Source: Hydrogenophaga sp. BPS33
GTDB lineage: Bacteria; Pseudomonadota; Gammaproteobacteria; Burkholderiales; Burkholderiaceae_C
Direction: 5' to 3'
Assembly (NCBI RefSeq): GCF_009859475.1
Contig: NZ_CP044549.1
Span: 4,340,001 to 4,404,000 of the forward strand
Length of the DNA stretch: 64,000 nt
The notes under the pieces were generated by a model. The model searched no databases. It saw only the letters and a program-made list of their open reading frames with translations, and had not been told where the DNA came from. This document shows positions 56,890 to 64,000 of the stretch, one piece after another; the stretch's first letter is position 1, and every line of letters begins with the position of its first letter. Made by a program: the position numbers and the translations under genes.

Positions 56890-57990
56890 TCAGGTGCGCA
56901 TGAAGCGGCGGCAGCCGTGGGAGTCCAGCGAGGACGCGAGCAGCCCCTCGTCCTCCAGAAAGTTCAGGTGCGCGATGGCCTCGCCCAGACCGAAGCCGAT
57001 TTCCTCGTGGCGCAAGGCGCGGCCGAACAGCGTGGGCAGAAACTCGTAGCCCGTCATCGGGCGCTCGCAGGCTTGCAGCAGCGTGAGCAGGCGCTCTTCG
57101 TGATGCGCGCGAATCTCGTCGACCCGGGTGGCAATGCCATAGGCGGGTTGCCGGTGCGAGGGAAGCAACAGCGTGGACGCGTCAAAGCCTTCGAAGCGCT
57201 GCAACGAGGCGAGGTACGACCGCAATGGGTTCTGGTCGCCGCCCGGCCACACGGCGATGTTGGGCGTGATCTCGGGCAACACCTGGTCGCCGCCGATCAG
57301 CACCTGGCCGTCGTCACGCAACAGGCTCAGATGGTCGGGCGAATGGCCCTGGCCGATCACCGGCGTCCACCAGCGCTCGCCCAATGCCAGGGGGCGCGTG
57401 GGATCGATGTCCGCCACCTGCGCGGGCAAGGCGCACACCTGCACACCATAGCGCGGCATGTGCCGGTACAGGCCCTGTGCCACGTCGGCGGGCAGGCCGT
57501 GTTCGTTCCACAGCGGTGTGCGCTCGGCCACCACGTCGCGTGCGGGGTCGGCATAGCGGCCCGCCACCTCAAGTTCACCGCGCGTCATGAGCACCGGCGC
57601 GCCACAGCGCTCGGCCAACCAGCCGGCCAGACCGATGTGGTCCGGGTGGTGGTGCGTGACCACGATGCGGCGCAGCGTGCGGCCGGCAAACCGCGGGTGC
57701 TGGAAAACCCGCTCCCACACGGCACGGCTGGCCTCGGTGTCGATGCCGGTGTCGACCACCGACCAGCCGTCGGCCTCGGGCAACAGATACACATTGATGT
57801 GCTTGAGCGCAAATGGCAGTGGCAAGCGCAGCAGAAACACACCCTCGGCGATCTCGTGCGGCACGCCGATTTCGATGCGCGCCGCGTGGTACCGCAACGG
57901 TGGCAGCGCGTCGCGCCGCGTCCACAGCCAGGGTCCGATGGGCGAGGGCGTGGGCCGCGTGGGGGACGGCGCGTCGTGCAGCGGCTGCAT
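56890..57990 (-). CDS. MBL-fold metallo-hydrolase
   Basis: Metallo-beta-lactamase-fold hydrolase of 366 residues. The metal motif HxHxDH is in THHHPDHIGLAGWL (about residue 118) and later ligands are in GQGHSPDHLSLL and DQVLPEI. The C-terminal helical part (about 280-360) is the winged domain often found in thioesterase-like members. With acyl-CoA genes on both sides, a thioesterase or lactonase role is possible. It starts at the base next to the acyl-CoA dehydrogenase stop. Confidence 0.88.
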   Translation of the reverse strand: MQPLHDAPSPTRPTPSPIGPWLWTRRDALPPLRYHAARIEIGVPHEIAEGVFLLRLPLPFALKHINVYLLPEADGWSVVDTGIDTEASRAVWERVFQHPRFAGRTLRRIVVTHHHPDHIGLAGWLAERCGAPVLMTRGELEVAGRYADPARDVVAERTPLWNEHGLPADVAQGLYRHMPRYGVQVCALPAQVADIDPTRPLALGERWWTPVIGQGHSPDHLSLLRDDGQVLIGGDQVLPEITPNIAVWPGGDQNPLRSYLASLQRFEGFDASTLLLPSHRQPAYGIATRVDEIRAHHEERLLTLLQACERPMTGYEFLPTLFGRALRHEEIGFGLGEAIAHLNFLEDEGLLASSLDSHGCRRFMRT

Positions 57991-59136
57991 TCAGAGCCCC
58001 ATCTGTTTGGCAATGATGGTGCGCTGGATCTCCGACGCGCCCGCGCCGATCATGCCGATGCGCGAGTCGCGGAAGAACAGCTCCATGTCGTACTCCTTGA
58101 GCACGCCATAGCCCCCCATGATCTGCACCCCGTGGTTGGCGATCTCGAACATGGCTTCACTGGCCCAGAGTTTGGCCATGGACATTTCCTTGAAGCACGG
58201 CAAGCCTTGCTCCAGCATCCACGCCACGCGGTAGCCGAGCAGGCGCGCCACGTCGGTCTTGATCTGCATGTCGGCCAGCTTGTGCTGCACCGCCTGGAAC
58301 TTGGAGATGGACTGCCCGAACTGGCGGCGCTGCTTCGCGTAGTTCATCACATAGTCGATCATGGCCTGCGAGGTGCCCGCGTACATCATGGCCACGCTCA
58401 GGCGCTCCATGCCCAGGCCGCTGTTCAGGTTGGCCCAGCCCTCGTGCAGCTGGCCCATCATGCGGGTGCGCGGTACCTTCACGTCGCGGAAGAACACCTC
58501 GTTGGTGTGCGTCGCTGAGCGACCCATCTGTTTGAGCGGGCGGATCTCGATGCCGGGCGCGTCCGCGTCCACGAGAAAAATGGTGATGCCGTGGTGCTTC
58601 TTCTCGGGTTTGCGCAGGGTGCGCGTGACCACCACGATCTGGTTCGCCACGTGGGCGTTGGTGGTAAACATCTTCTGGCCGTTGAGCACGAAGTGGTCGC
58701 CCTGCTCCTGCGCGAACAGCTCGACCGCGGCCGCATCCGACCCCACATTGGGCTCGCTGAGCGCGAAGGCCAGTTTGGTCTCGCCCGCGATCACTTTGGG
58801 CAGGAACTCCTGCTTCTGCGCCTCGGTGCCATAGGTGAGGATGTTGTAGGCGCCCAGCACCACGGTCGTGAAGTAGGCCGTGCCAGCGCCGTACCAGCCA
58901 TAGCCCGCCTCTTCCAGAAATATGGCGAGCTCCATCGGCCCCAGGCCGGCGCCGCCGTACTGTTCGGGAAATGGAATCCCCATCCAGCCTTGCCGCGCCA
59001 TGTTGGCGTACAGCTCGTGCGGGAAGCGGTCGTTGTCGCTGCAGGCGCGGATGTACTCGCGCGTGCATTCCTTGGCCATGAAGCGGCGCACCGATTCGCG
59101 AAACAGTTGCTGGTCTGGGGTGAAGCCGAAATCCAT
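57991..59136 (-). CDS. Acyl-CoA dehydrogenase (IVD/LCAD-like active site)
   Basis: Flavoprotein of 381 residues that introduces a double bond into an acyl-CoA. FALSEPNVGSDAAA (about residue 125), the FAD region YAKQRRQFGQ and YGVLKEYDMELFFRD near the C-terminus identify the family. The usual catalytic Glu of the C-terminal YEGTxEIQ motif is missing (IGAGASEIQR). A Glu in GLGMERLSVA (about residue 243) matches the helix-G base of isovaleryl-CoA and long-chain dehydrogenases. This suggests a branched or bulky substrate. AGGAG precedes the ATG. Confidence 0.94.
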   Translation of the reverse strand: MDFGFTPDQQLFRESVRRFMAKECTREYIRACSDNDRFPHELYANMARQGWMGIPFPEQYGGAGLGPMELAIFLEEAGYGWYGAGTAYFTTVVLGAYNILTYGTEAQKQEFLPKVIAGETKLAFALSEPNVGSDAAAVELFAQEQGDHFVLNGQKMFTTNAHVANQIVVVTRTLRKPEKKHHGITIFLVDADAPGIEIRPLKQMGRSATHTNEVFFRDVKVPRTRMMGQLHEGWANLNSGLGMERLSVAMMYAGTSQAMIDYVMNYAKQRRQFGQSISKFQAVQHKLADMQIKTDVARLLGYRVAWMLEQGLPCFKEMSMAKLWASEAMFEIANHGVQIMGGYGVLKEYDMELFFRDSRIGMIGAGASEIQRTIIAKQMGL

Positions 59137-59164
59137 GGTGGGGTGTCTCCTGGTTGACGGGGCC

Positions 59165-59980
59165 TCAGGCCTTCGAGGCCGTGGCCTTGCGCTGCAAGAA
59201 CTGCTCGACCGCAGCGCGGTGCTCGATCGAGGTGAACGATTCGCCCAGCGCGAGGGCTTCCTGCTCGAGCGTGGCCGCCAGATCGTGCTGGCGCGCGAAG
59301 TGCATCAGGTGCTTGAGGCGCGCGACGGCCGGCGCGGGCAACGAGGCCAGGTGATCGGCCCACTGCCGCGTCGCGCTGGCCAGCGCTGCGTGCTCGACCA
59401 CGCGGTTCACCAGGCCGTGCTGCAACGCCGTCGCCGCGTCGATGAATTCACCGAGCAGCAACCACTCCATCGCCCGGCCCACGCCCACCACCCGCTGCAA
59501 CAGGTAGGAGCAACCGAACTCGGGTGTGATGCCAAGGCGCGCGAAGGGAAAGCCGAAGCGCGCACCGTCCGAGGCGATGCGCAGGTCGCACGCCAGCGCG
59601 ATCGTGGCCCCACCGCCCACGGCCAGGCCGTTGACCGAGGCGATCACCGGCTTGCCCATCGTCTGGATCGCCAGCGCCAAGGCGTTCGGCCCCTCGCGGA
59701 TGCGGTCGCTCCACTGCCGGGCGTCCATCGATGCACCGCGCTGAAAGGTGTCTTCCATGTCGCCACCCGCGCAGAAGGCGTCACCCTGCCCCTGGATAAC
59801 CACCACCTTCACCGCCGGGTCGTGCGCCGCGCGTTGACACAAGCACACGAGTTGGCGCGTGGTGGTGTCGCCCAGCGCATGGCGCCGCGCAGGCCGGTTG
59901 AAGGTGATCCACGCCACCGCGTTCTCGACCCCGTACAGCAGGTCGGTGATCGCCATGTCGGGTCGTGTGTTCGATTTCAT
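59165..59980 (-). CDS. Enoyl-CoA hydratase/isomerase family protein (isomerase-like)
   Basis: Crotonase-fold protein of 271 residues. The oxyanion-hole motifs are FCAGGDME (about residue 69) and GLAVGGGATIALACDLR (about 117). The two hydratase glutamates are replaced (T in GGGATI, F in GFPFARLG), while an acid in ITPEFGCSYLL sits where PaaG-type enoyl-CoA isomerases have theirs. An isomerase or a related reaction is therefore more likely than hydration. The ATG at 59980 lies 8 bases from a TATTGT -10; a TTG at 59992 would extend it by four residues. First gene of the run ending in gntR. Confidence 0.88.
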   Translation of the reverse strand: MKSNTRPDMAITDLLYGVENAVAWITFNRPARRHALGDTTTRQLVCLCQRAAHDPAVKVVVIQGQGDAFCAGGDMEDTFQRGASMDARQWSDRIREGPNALALAIQTMGKPVIASVNGLAVGGGATIALACDLRIASDGARFGFPFARLGITPEFGCSYLLQRVVGVGRAMEWLLLGEFIDAATALQHGLVNRVVEHAALASATRQWADHLASLPAPAVARLKHLMHFARQHDLAATLEQEALALGESFTSIEHRAAVEQFLQRKATASKA

Positions 59981-59981
59981 A

Positions 59982-60017
59982 TGTCCGGACAATAAATCAA
60001 TCCAGACAAAATCTCAA
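59982..60017 (-). promoter_or_regulatory. Promoter and operator of the enoyl-CoA isomerase-gntR operon
   Basis: On the minus strand TTGAGA (60017-60012), 17-bp spacer, TATTGT (59994-59989). The palindrome TGTCCGGACA (59982-59991) overlaps the -10 box, and a second copy TCCAGACAA (60001-60009) lies in the spacer, 17 bp from the first. The same TATTGTCCG arrangement occurs at the divergent promoter, which supports one shared regulator, probably the local GntR protein. Confidence 0.65.
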
Positions 60018-60065
60018 TCTTCAAAATCGTCAGACTTATAGGTGAATACGCTAGGCGAAATCGCA

Positions 60066-60102
60066 TTGACACGCCCACGACCCGGGAATATTGTCCGCAC
60101 CA
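60066..60102 (+). promoter_or_regulatory. Promoter and operator of the divergent Bug gene
   Basis: TTGACA (60066-60071), 17-bp spacer, TATTGT (60089-60094). TTGTCCGCACCA (60091-60102) matches 10 of 12 bases of the palindrome TTGTCCGGACAA, overlapping the -10 just as in the facing promoter. The transcript would have a leader of about 80 bases. Confidence 0.65.
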
Positions 60103-60183
60103 GCACATGTGCATCTCAAACCCGATCCGAAGAACCTGCGGTGCATCGCGGGTGTTCTCGACCCTATCCACTGAGGAGTTGTG

Positions 60184-61155
60184 ATGAACCGCCGTCTTGT
60201 CTTTCTCGCTTCGCTGGCCGCGCTGGCCGCCAGTCCGTTCGCGCACAGCGACGTGGCTTTCCCCAACAAAGCCGTCACCTTCGTCGTGCCGCTGGCCGTG
60301 GGTGGGGGCACCGACATCCTGGCGCGCAAGCTGGCGCAGAACCTCTCGACCTTGTGGAGCCAGTCGATCGTGGTCGAGAACGTGAGCGGCGCGAGTTCGA
60401 TCATTGGCACGCAGCGCGTGGCACGCTCGCAGCCCGATGCGCACACGCTGCTGGTCACCACCAACGGCGCCATCGTGGGCAACCGTTTCCTCTTCAAATC
60501 GCTGCCTTACGATCCCGACAAAGACCTGGTGCCGGTGGCGCAGCTGGCCGACATCGACATGGTCTTGCTGGCCCACCAATCGCTGGCGGCCAAGAACCTG
60601 AAGGAACTGGTGGCGCAAGCGAGGAAGGACCCGGGCAGCGTGACCTACGCCTCCTACGGCATCGGTTCGCAGCCCCACCTGTTGATGGAGCTGTTCAACA
60701 AACGCGAAGGCATCCAGATCACGCACGTGCCCTACAAGGGCCTGGGACCTGCGCTCACGTCGGTGATGGCGGGCGAGACCATGCTCACCTTGACCGGCCG
60801 TGGCTCGGGGGACGCGGCCATTCGCTCGGGCAAGACCAAGGTGCTCAACTACAACGCCGACAAGCGCGACCCGCTGCACCCCGACGTGCCGGTGTCTGCC
60901 GAATCGGGCTACCCCTACTTCCGCGTGGCCACCTGGCACGGTGTGTTTGCACCGCGTGGCACACCCAAGGAGGTGGTGGCGAAGATCCACAAGGACATCC
61001 TCACGGTGCTCAACCAGCCGGAGTTCCGCGAGGACATGGTCAAGCGCGGCTACGGCGTGCCCACGCGCAGCCCGGACGAGTTCGCCGCCGTGATCCAGGA
61101 AGAAGTGCGCGCCACCGGGGATATGGTGAAGGCGGCGGGATTGAAGCCGGAGTAA
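60184..61155 (+). CDS. Bug-type tripartite tricarboxylate transporter substrate-binding protein
   Basis: Periplasmic binding protein of 323 residues of the Bug/TctC family, abundant in Burkholderiales. A Sec signal (MNRRLVFLASLAALAASPFAHS) precedes the mature part, with FPNKAVTFVVPLAVGGGTDILAR at the ligand site, VTYASYGIGSQPHL and HVPYKGLGPAL conserved. GAGGAG lies 5 bases before the ATG at 60184 (a GTG at 60181 is too close). No TctA/TctB genes are nearby. Its promoter carries the same operator as the acyl-CoA gene run, so it probably binds the substrate of that pathway. Confidence 0.93.
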   Translation: MNRRLVFLASLAALAASPFAHSDVAFPNKAVTFVVPLAVGGGTDILARKLAQNLSTLWSQSIVVENVSGASSIIGTQRVARSQPDAHTLLVTTNGAIVGNRFLFKSLPYDPDKDLVPVAQLADIDMVLLAHQSLAAKNLKELVAQARKDPGSVTYASYGIGSQPHLLMELFNKREGIQITHVPYKGLGPALTSVMAGETMLTLTGRGSGDAAIRSGKTKVLNYNADKRDPLHPDVPVSAESGYPYFRVATWHGVFAPRGTPKEVVAKIHKDILTVLNQPEFREDMVKRGYGVPTRSPDEFAAVIQEEVRATGDMVKAAGLKPE

Positions 61156-61181
61156 GGCCGGCATCGGTGAGGGGGCGTTCG

Positions 61182-61244
61182 CCCCCCTCCAAGCGCCTCA
61201 GGCGCGCCAGAGAGGGGGAAGCCGCGTCAGCGGCGCAGGGGGTG
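61182..61244. repeat. Palindromic extragenic element, copy B
   Basis: Near-identical to the element at 47846-47909: CCCCCCTCC start, GCGCC-TCA-GGCGC hairpin, GAGGGGG, then GCCGC-GTCA-GCGGC. It lies between the stops of two convergent genes. Confidence 0.75.
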
Positions 61245-61250
61245 TACCCT

Positions 61251-62219
61251 TCAGATCGTCGCGCCCGTCACCCGCACCACCTCGGTCCACTTCTTCAACT
61301 CATCGGCGATGAAGGCCGACGATTGCTCCGCGCTCAAGGGCAACGGTTCCATGCCCATGGCCAGCAACTTGTCGCGCGAGCCCGGATCCGAGAGGTAGGC
61401 CAGGACGCTGGCGTTGAGCCGCTTGACGATGGCGTCCGGCGTCTTGGCCGGCGCCAGCACGCCGTACCAGGCCTTGAGGTCGAACTGCGGCAGCCCCTGT
61501 TGCGCCAGGGGCACCACATCGGGCAAGGCCGGCGACGGTTGCGCAGCGGTCAAACCCAGCGCGTGCAGCTTGCCGGAACGAACGTAGGGCGCCGCGGTCG
61601 GGATGTCGGTGAACATCATGGTCAGCTGCCCACCGAGCAGATCCTGCATGGCCGGCGCACTGCCTTTGTAGGGCACGTGGATCATGTCCACCTTGGCGAG
61701 TTGCTTGAACAGCTCGCCGCTCAGGTGCTGCGAGGTGCCCGCGCCCGAAGAGCCGTACGACAACTTGCCAGGCTGGGCGCGCGCCAGGGCGATCAGCTCC
61801 TGCACGTTGCGCGCGGCCACCGTGGGGTTCACCACCAACACGTTCTTCTGCACCACCGTGGCCGACACGGCGCTGAAGTCCTTCAAGGCGTCGAAGGGCA
61901 AGCGCGGGCCGTACATGCTGGGTGCAATGCCGTGTGTGGCACTGGAGCCCATCACCAGCGTGTAGCCATCGGGCGCGCTGCGCGCCACGAATTCCGCACC
62001 GATGTTGCCGCTGGCGCCGGTCTTGTTTTCGACCACCACCGGTTGGCCGAGCTGCTCGCTGATGTGTTGCCCCAGCAGGCGCGCGAGCTGGTCGAGCGCG
62101 CCGCCGGCCGCAAACGGGTTGATCAGGCGGATCGGCCGCGCTGGATAGGCCTGGGACCAGGCCCACCCGGGCGCGAGCGCGCCGGCGGCCAGGGTTTGAA
62201 TCACGTGGCGTCTTTGCAT
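61251..62219 (-). CDS. Bug-type tripartite tricarboxylate transporter substrate-binding protein (second copy)
   Basis: Periplasmic binding protein of 322 residues. The N-terminus QRRHVIQTLAAGAL has a twin arginine and could be a Tat signal. YPARPIRLINPFAAGGALDQLAR, GNIGAEFVARSAPDGYTL and HVPYKGSAPAMQDLLGGQL are family motifs. AGGAGA lies 6 bases before the ATG. It differs clearly from the Bug protein at 60184, so it is not a recent duplicate. It follows the DUF169 gene by 35 bp and may bind a related ligand. Confidence 0.93.
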   Translation of the reverse strand: MQRRHVIQTLAAGALAPGWAWSQAYPARPIRLINPFAAGGALDQLARLLGQHISEQLGQPVVVENKTGASGNIGAEFVARSAPDGYTLVMGSSATHGIAPSMYGPRLPFDALKDFSAVSATVVQKNVLVVNPTVAARNVQELIALARAQPGKLSYGSSGAGTSQHLSGELFKQLAKVDMIHVPYKGSAPAMQDLLGGQLTMMFTDIPTAAPYVRSGKLHALGLTAAQPSPALPDVVPLAQQGLPQFDLKAWYGVLAPAKTPDAIVKRLNASVLAYLSDPGSRDKLLAMGMEPLPLSAEQSSAFIADELKKWTEVVRVTGATI

Positions 62220-62254
62220 GGTTGTCTCCTGGGTCGTTGTCGAAAGGCTTGAGG

Positions 62255-63055
62255 TCAGAGCTTGCCCGCGTAGCTGACCTGGAACGCGGCCGCCGGGTCG
62301 CACTGGATGCCATACGGCGCGATGGGGTAACGGATGCCATTGCCCGCCAGCCAGTCCAGCCCGGTGGCGATTTCCTGCAGGTGCGAGACCTGCAGCGCGA
62401 TGAGCATTTCGTCGTCCTGCACACCGCCGAACTTGCGTTCCGCAAAACAGGGAATGGCCAGGCTCGGCTCCTTGGTGGCCAGACCCGCGCCCCAGCTGTC
62501 CGCGCAGGCCGACTCGCCGGTGGTGCCGAACTGGTAGCGCACATAGCTTCGGTGCTGCAAGGCGTTGATGAGCGTGACCATCTGGCCCGGCGTGGCGTAG
62601 ATCAGCACCGTGTCGGGCTTCTTCAAACGACCCGTGGCCAGCGGTGAGAGCACCACGCCCACGTACTTGCCGTGCGGCACGCGCGGCATGCTCGCCTGGT
62701 GCTCGCGCGACGCTTCGATCGTGGCGAACCACACGCCATGGAACATGCTGCCATCGAGGTACTTGGTGCCCGGCGCGTTCAGGCCCATCACGCCACCGCA
62801 GTTGCTGTTGGCCGGCACGTTCTCGTGCGTCACGCCCAGCGTCCAACCCAACCAGCGCGCCTGCCCAACGAGTTGGCACATCGACAAGCGCACACCGGCC
62901 GCAGGCCAGCGAATGCCCTTGATGCTTTTCATCTCGTCCACGGTTTCGAACAACTGCAGGGCCAGCGGCGCGGTGCGCAGACGTAGGCGCTGGGTGAGCC
63001 GGTTCACCAGGTCGTCGTAGTCGATCGCGGGGCTCTCTTCGCACACGTCATTCAT
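62255..63055 (-). CDS. DUF169 family protein
   Basis: Protein of 266 residues of the DUF169 family, whose function is not established. Conserved features are RLRLRTAPLALQLF near the N-terminus, a cysteine in MCQLVGQAR, NSNCGGVMGL, CADSWG and PCFAERKFGG. The cysteines could bind a metal or cluster. DUF169 genes often lie near UbiX/UbiD-type genes, as here. It overlaps the UbiX-like gene by 8 bp. No signal or membrane segment is seen. Confidence 0.8.
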   Translation of the reverse strand: MNDVCEESPAIDYDDLVNRLTQRLRLRTAPLALQLFETVDEMKSIKGIRWPAAGVRLSMCQLVGQARWLGWTLGVTHENVPANSNCGGVMGLNAPGTKYLDGSMFHGVWFATIEASREHQASMPRVPHGKYVGVVLSPLATGRLKKPDTVLIYATPGQMVTLINALQHRSYVRYQFGTTGESACADSWGAGLATKEPSLAIPCFAERKFGGVQDDEMLIALQVSHLQEIATGLDWLAGNGIRYPIAPYGIQCDPAAAFQVSYAGKL

Positions 63056-63704
63056 GGGGCAGTCCTTGGGTGGTGTTGTCGGTGATCGGTCGTGTGGCGG
63101 CGGCCAGCAGCGCGCGGCTGGTTTCGCCCCAGCGCGGCGCGGCTTCGCAGTCGATGTCGATGAGGTCGAGGCAGCGCATCACGCTGTGGTCCACGATGTC
63201 GGCCACGCTCTGCGGCCGGTTGTAGAACGCCGGAACCGGCGGGAACACGATCGCGCCGGCCTGCGAGACGCGCAACATGCTCTCGATGTGCCCCACGTGC
63301 AGGGGGGTCTCGCGCAGCATCAGCACCACGCGGCGGCGCTCCTTCAAAGCCACATCGGCCGCGCGCGCCAGCAGCTCGCCGGTGTTGCCCCAGGCGAGGT
63401 TGGACATGGTCTTGATCGAGCACGGTGCGATCACCATGGCATGGATGCGAAACGAGCCCGAGGAGATCGACGCGCCGATGTCCACGCTGGAATGCACCAC
63501 GTCTGCCAGCGCTTCCACCTGCTCGATCGACATCGAGGTTTCCAGCTGCATCGTCTGGCGCGCCGAGCGGCTGACCACCAGGTGCGTTTCCACATCGGGC
63601 ACCGCGCGCAGCATCTCCAGCAAGCGGATGCCATAGGCGCTGCCGCTGGCCCCGGAGATGCCGACCACGACGCGCCGCCTGACGCTGGCACGGGTCGCCG
63701 TCAT
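63048..63704 (-). CDS. UbiX-family flavin prenyltransferase
   Basis: Flavoprotein of 218 residues that prenylates FMN to make the cofactor of UbiD-type decarboxylases. The FMN-binding loop VVGISGASGSAYGIRLLEML is at the N-terminus. MVIAPCSIKTMSNLAWGN (about residue 90), VLMLRETPLHVGH (about 125) and PPVPAFYNRPQSV are family hallmarks. The partner decarboxylase is not in the window and may lie just past its right end. It overlaps its neighbours by ATGA on one side and 8 bp on the other. Confidence 0.92.
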   Translation of the reverse strand: MTATRASVRRRVVVGISGASGSAYGIRLLEMLRAVPDVETHLVVSRSARQTMQLETSMSIEQVEALADVVHSSVDIGASISSGSFRIHAMVIAPCSIKTMSNLAWGNTGELLARAADVALKERRRVVLMLRETPLHVGHIESMLRVSQAGAIVFPPVPAFYNRPQSVADIVDHSVMRCLDLIDIDCEAAPRWGETSRALLAAATRPITDNTTQGLPHE

Positions 63705-64000
63705 TCGACGCTGACCTTGAAGCTGACCTGCCCCCAACTGCCGTTGCAGAAACCCGCGTCCTGGCAGCTGAAGGAGTTGAACCACATGCCGTCGGGATTC
63801 AAGCCTTCGGTGATGCGGTCGTGCGCCATCGCGGCGTGAATGGTCATGGGCGCCACGGCGTAGATGCAGACGTTGCAGGACTTCACCACACCGGCCGCAC
63901 TCACCTCGATGCGGTCGCCTTCCTTGAAGCCGGCTGCGCAACCATGGCTGGCCACGACGGTGGCGACCACGGTGCGGCGGTTGGCCTCCGGCAGAGCTTC
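63701..64000 (-). CDS. TIGR04076-like protein (5' end beyond the window)
   Basis: The frame is open to the window edge, giving at least 99 residues. FKEGDRIEV, a cysteine pair in KSCNVCIYAV, and GMWFNSFSCQDAGF resemble the TIGR04076 family, small proteins of unknown function often linked to anaerobic or aromatic metabolism. The stop overlaps the UbiX-like start (ATGA). The start codon lies outside the window or at the GTG at 63970. Confidence 0.65.
   Translation of the reverse strand, partial: EALPEANRRTVVATVVASHGCAAGFKEGDRIEVSAAGVVKSCNVCIYAVAPMTIHAAMAHDRITEGLNPDGMWFNSFSCQDAGFCNGSWGQVSFKVSVE

Overview
The window is high-GC proteobacterial chromosome. Gene content and order (mutY / dynamin-like GTPase / mutM / TPR gene / lolB / ispE / tRNA-Gln / prs / rplY / pth, and zwf-pgl-edd-eda-pgi) fit a betaproteobacterium of the Burkholderiales, most probably Comamonadaceae. 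The genus cannot be fixed from sequence alone. There is no phage, plasmid, CRISPR or rRNA signal. The clear mobile DNA is one group II intron; smaller traces are REP-type repeats and one gene remnant.

Layout. 1-3016: SRPBCC protein, lipoprotein, MCE (MlaD-like) protein and MlaE-like permease, without their ATPase. 3059-4383: divergent siderophore-interacting protein and MarR regulator sharing a palindrome. 4386-10217: queG, tsaE-amiC, dedA, mutL. 10402-16665: gdhA, M23 peptidase, lipoprotein hydrolase, Bcr/CflA efflux pump, miaA, orphan LolD-like ATPase. 16811-23151: a complete Entner-Doudoroff set zwf-pgl-edd-eda-pgi. 23343-32790: small ORFs, a CAU tRNA, hrcA, nadK, recN, rapZ, mutY, dynamin-like GTPase, mutM. 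32883-38858: a TPR secretory gene split by a group II intron directly after its start codon, then lolB and ispE in a translationally coupled run. 38950-47729: tRNA-Gln, prs, rplY, pth, ferredoxin, coaD, rsmD, two M16 peptidases, ftsY, uppP. 47912-53944: creBCD two-component operon and a class A penicillin-binding protein. 53955-64000: an accessory catabolic region with a GntR regulator, ADP-forming acyl-CoA synthetase, MBL hydrolase, acyl-CoA dehydrogenase, enoyl-CoA isomerase-like protein, two Bug-type solute receptors, DUF169, UbiX-like and TIGR04076-like proteins.

How the genes work together. Core metabolism here is glucose 6-phosphate oxidation through the Entner-Doudoroff route, linked to PRPP synthesis, glutamate dehydrogenase and CoA and isoprenoid synthesis. 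The envelope genes (amiC, pbp1A-like, uppP, lolB, Mla-like transporter, creBCD) handle peptidoglycan and lipid traffic. The last 10 kb looks like uptake (Bug receptors), CoA activation and beta-oxidation-like processing of an unknown carboxylic acid. Two divergent promoters there carry the same operator, which supports local control by the GntR protein.

The two most striking signals are (i) the group II intron placed exactly between the ATG and codon 2 of a gene whose promoter appears leaderless, and (ii) a recurrent arrangement, seen in more than a dozen genes, of a -10 hexamer only 5-9 bases from the start codon with no ribosome-binding site, suggesting common leaderless transcription in this lineage.
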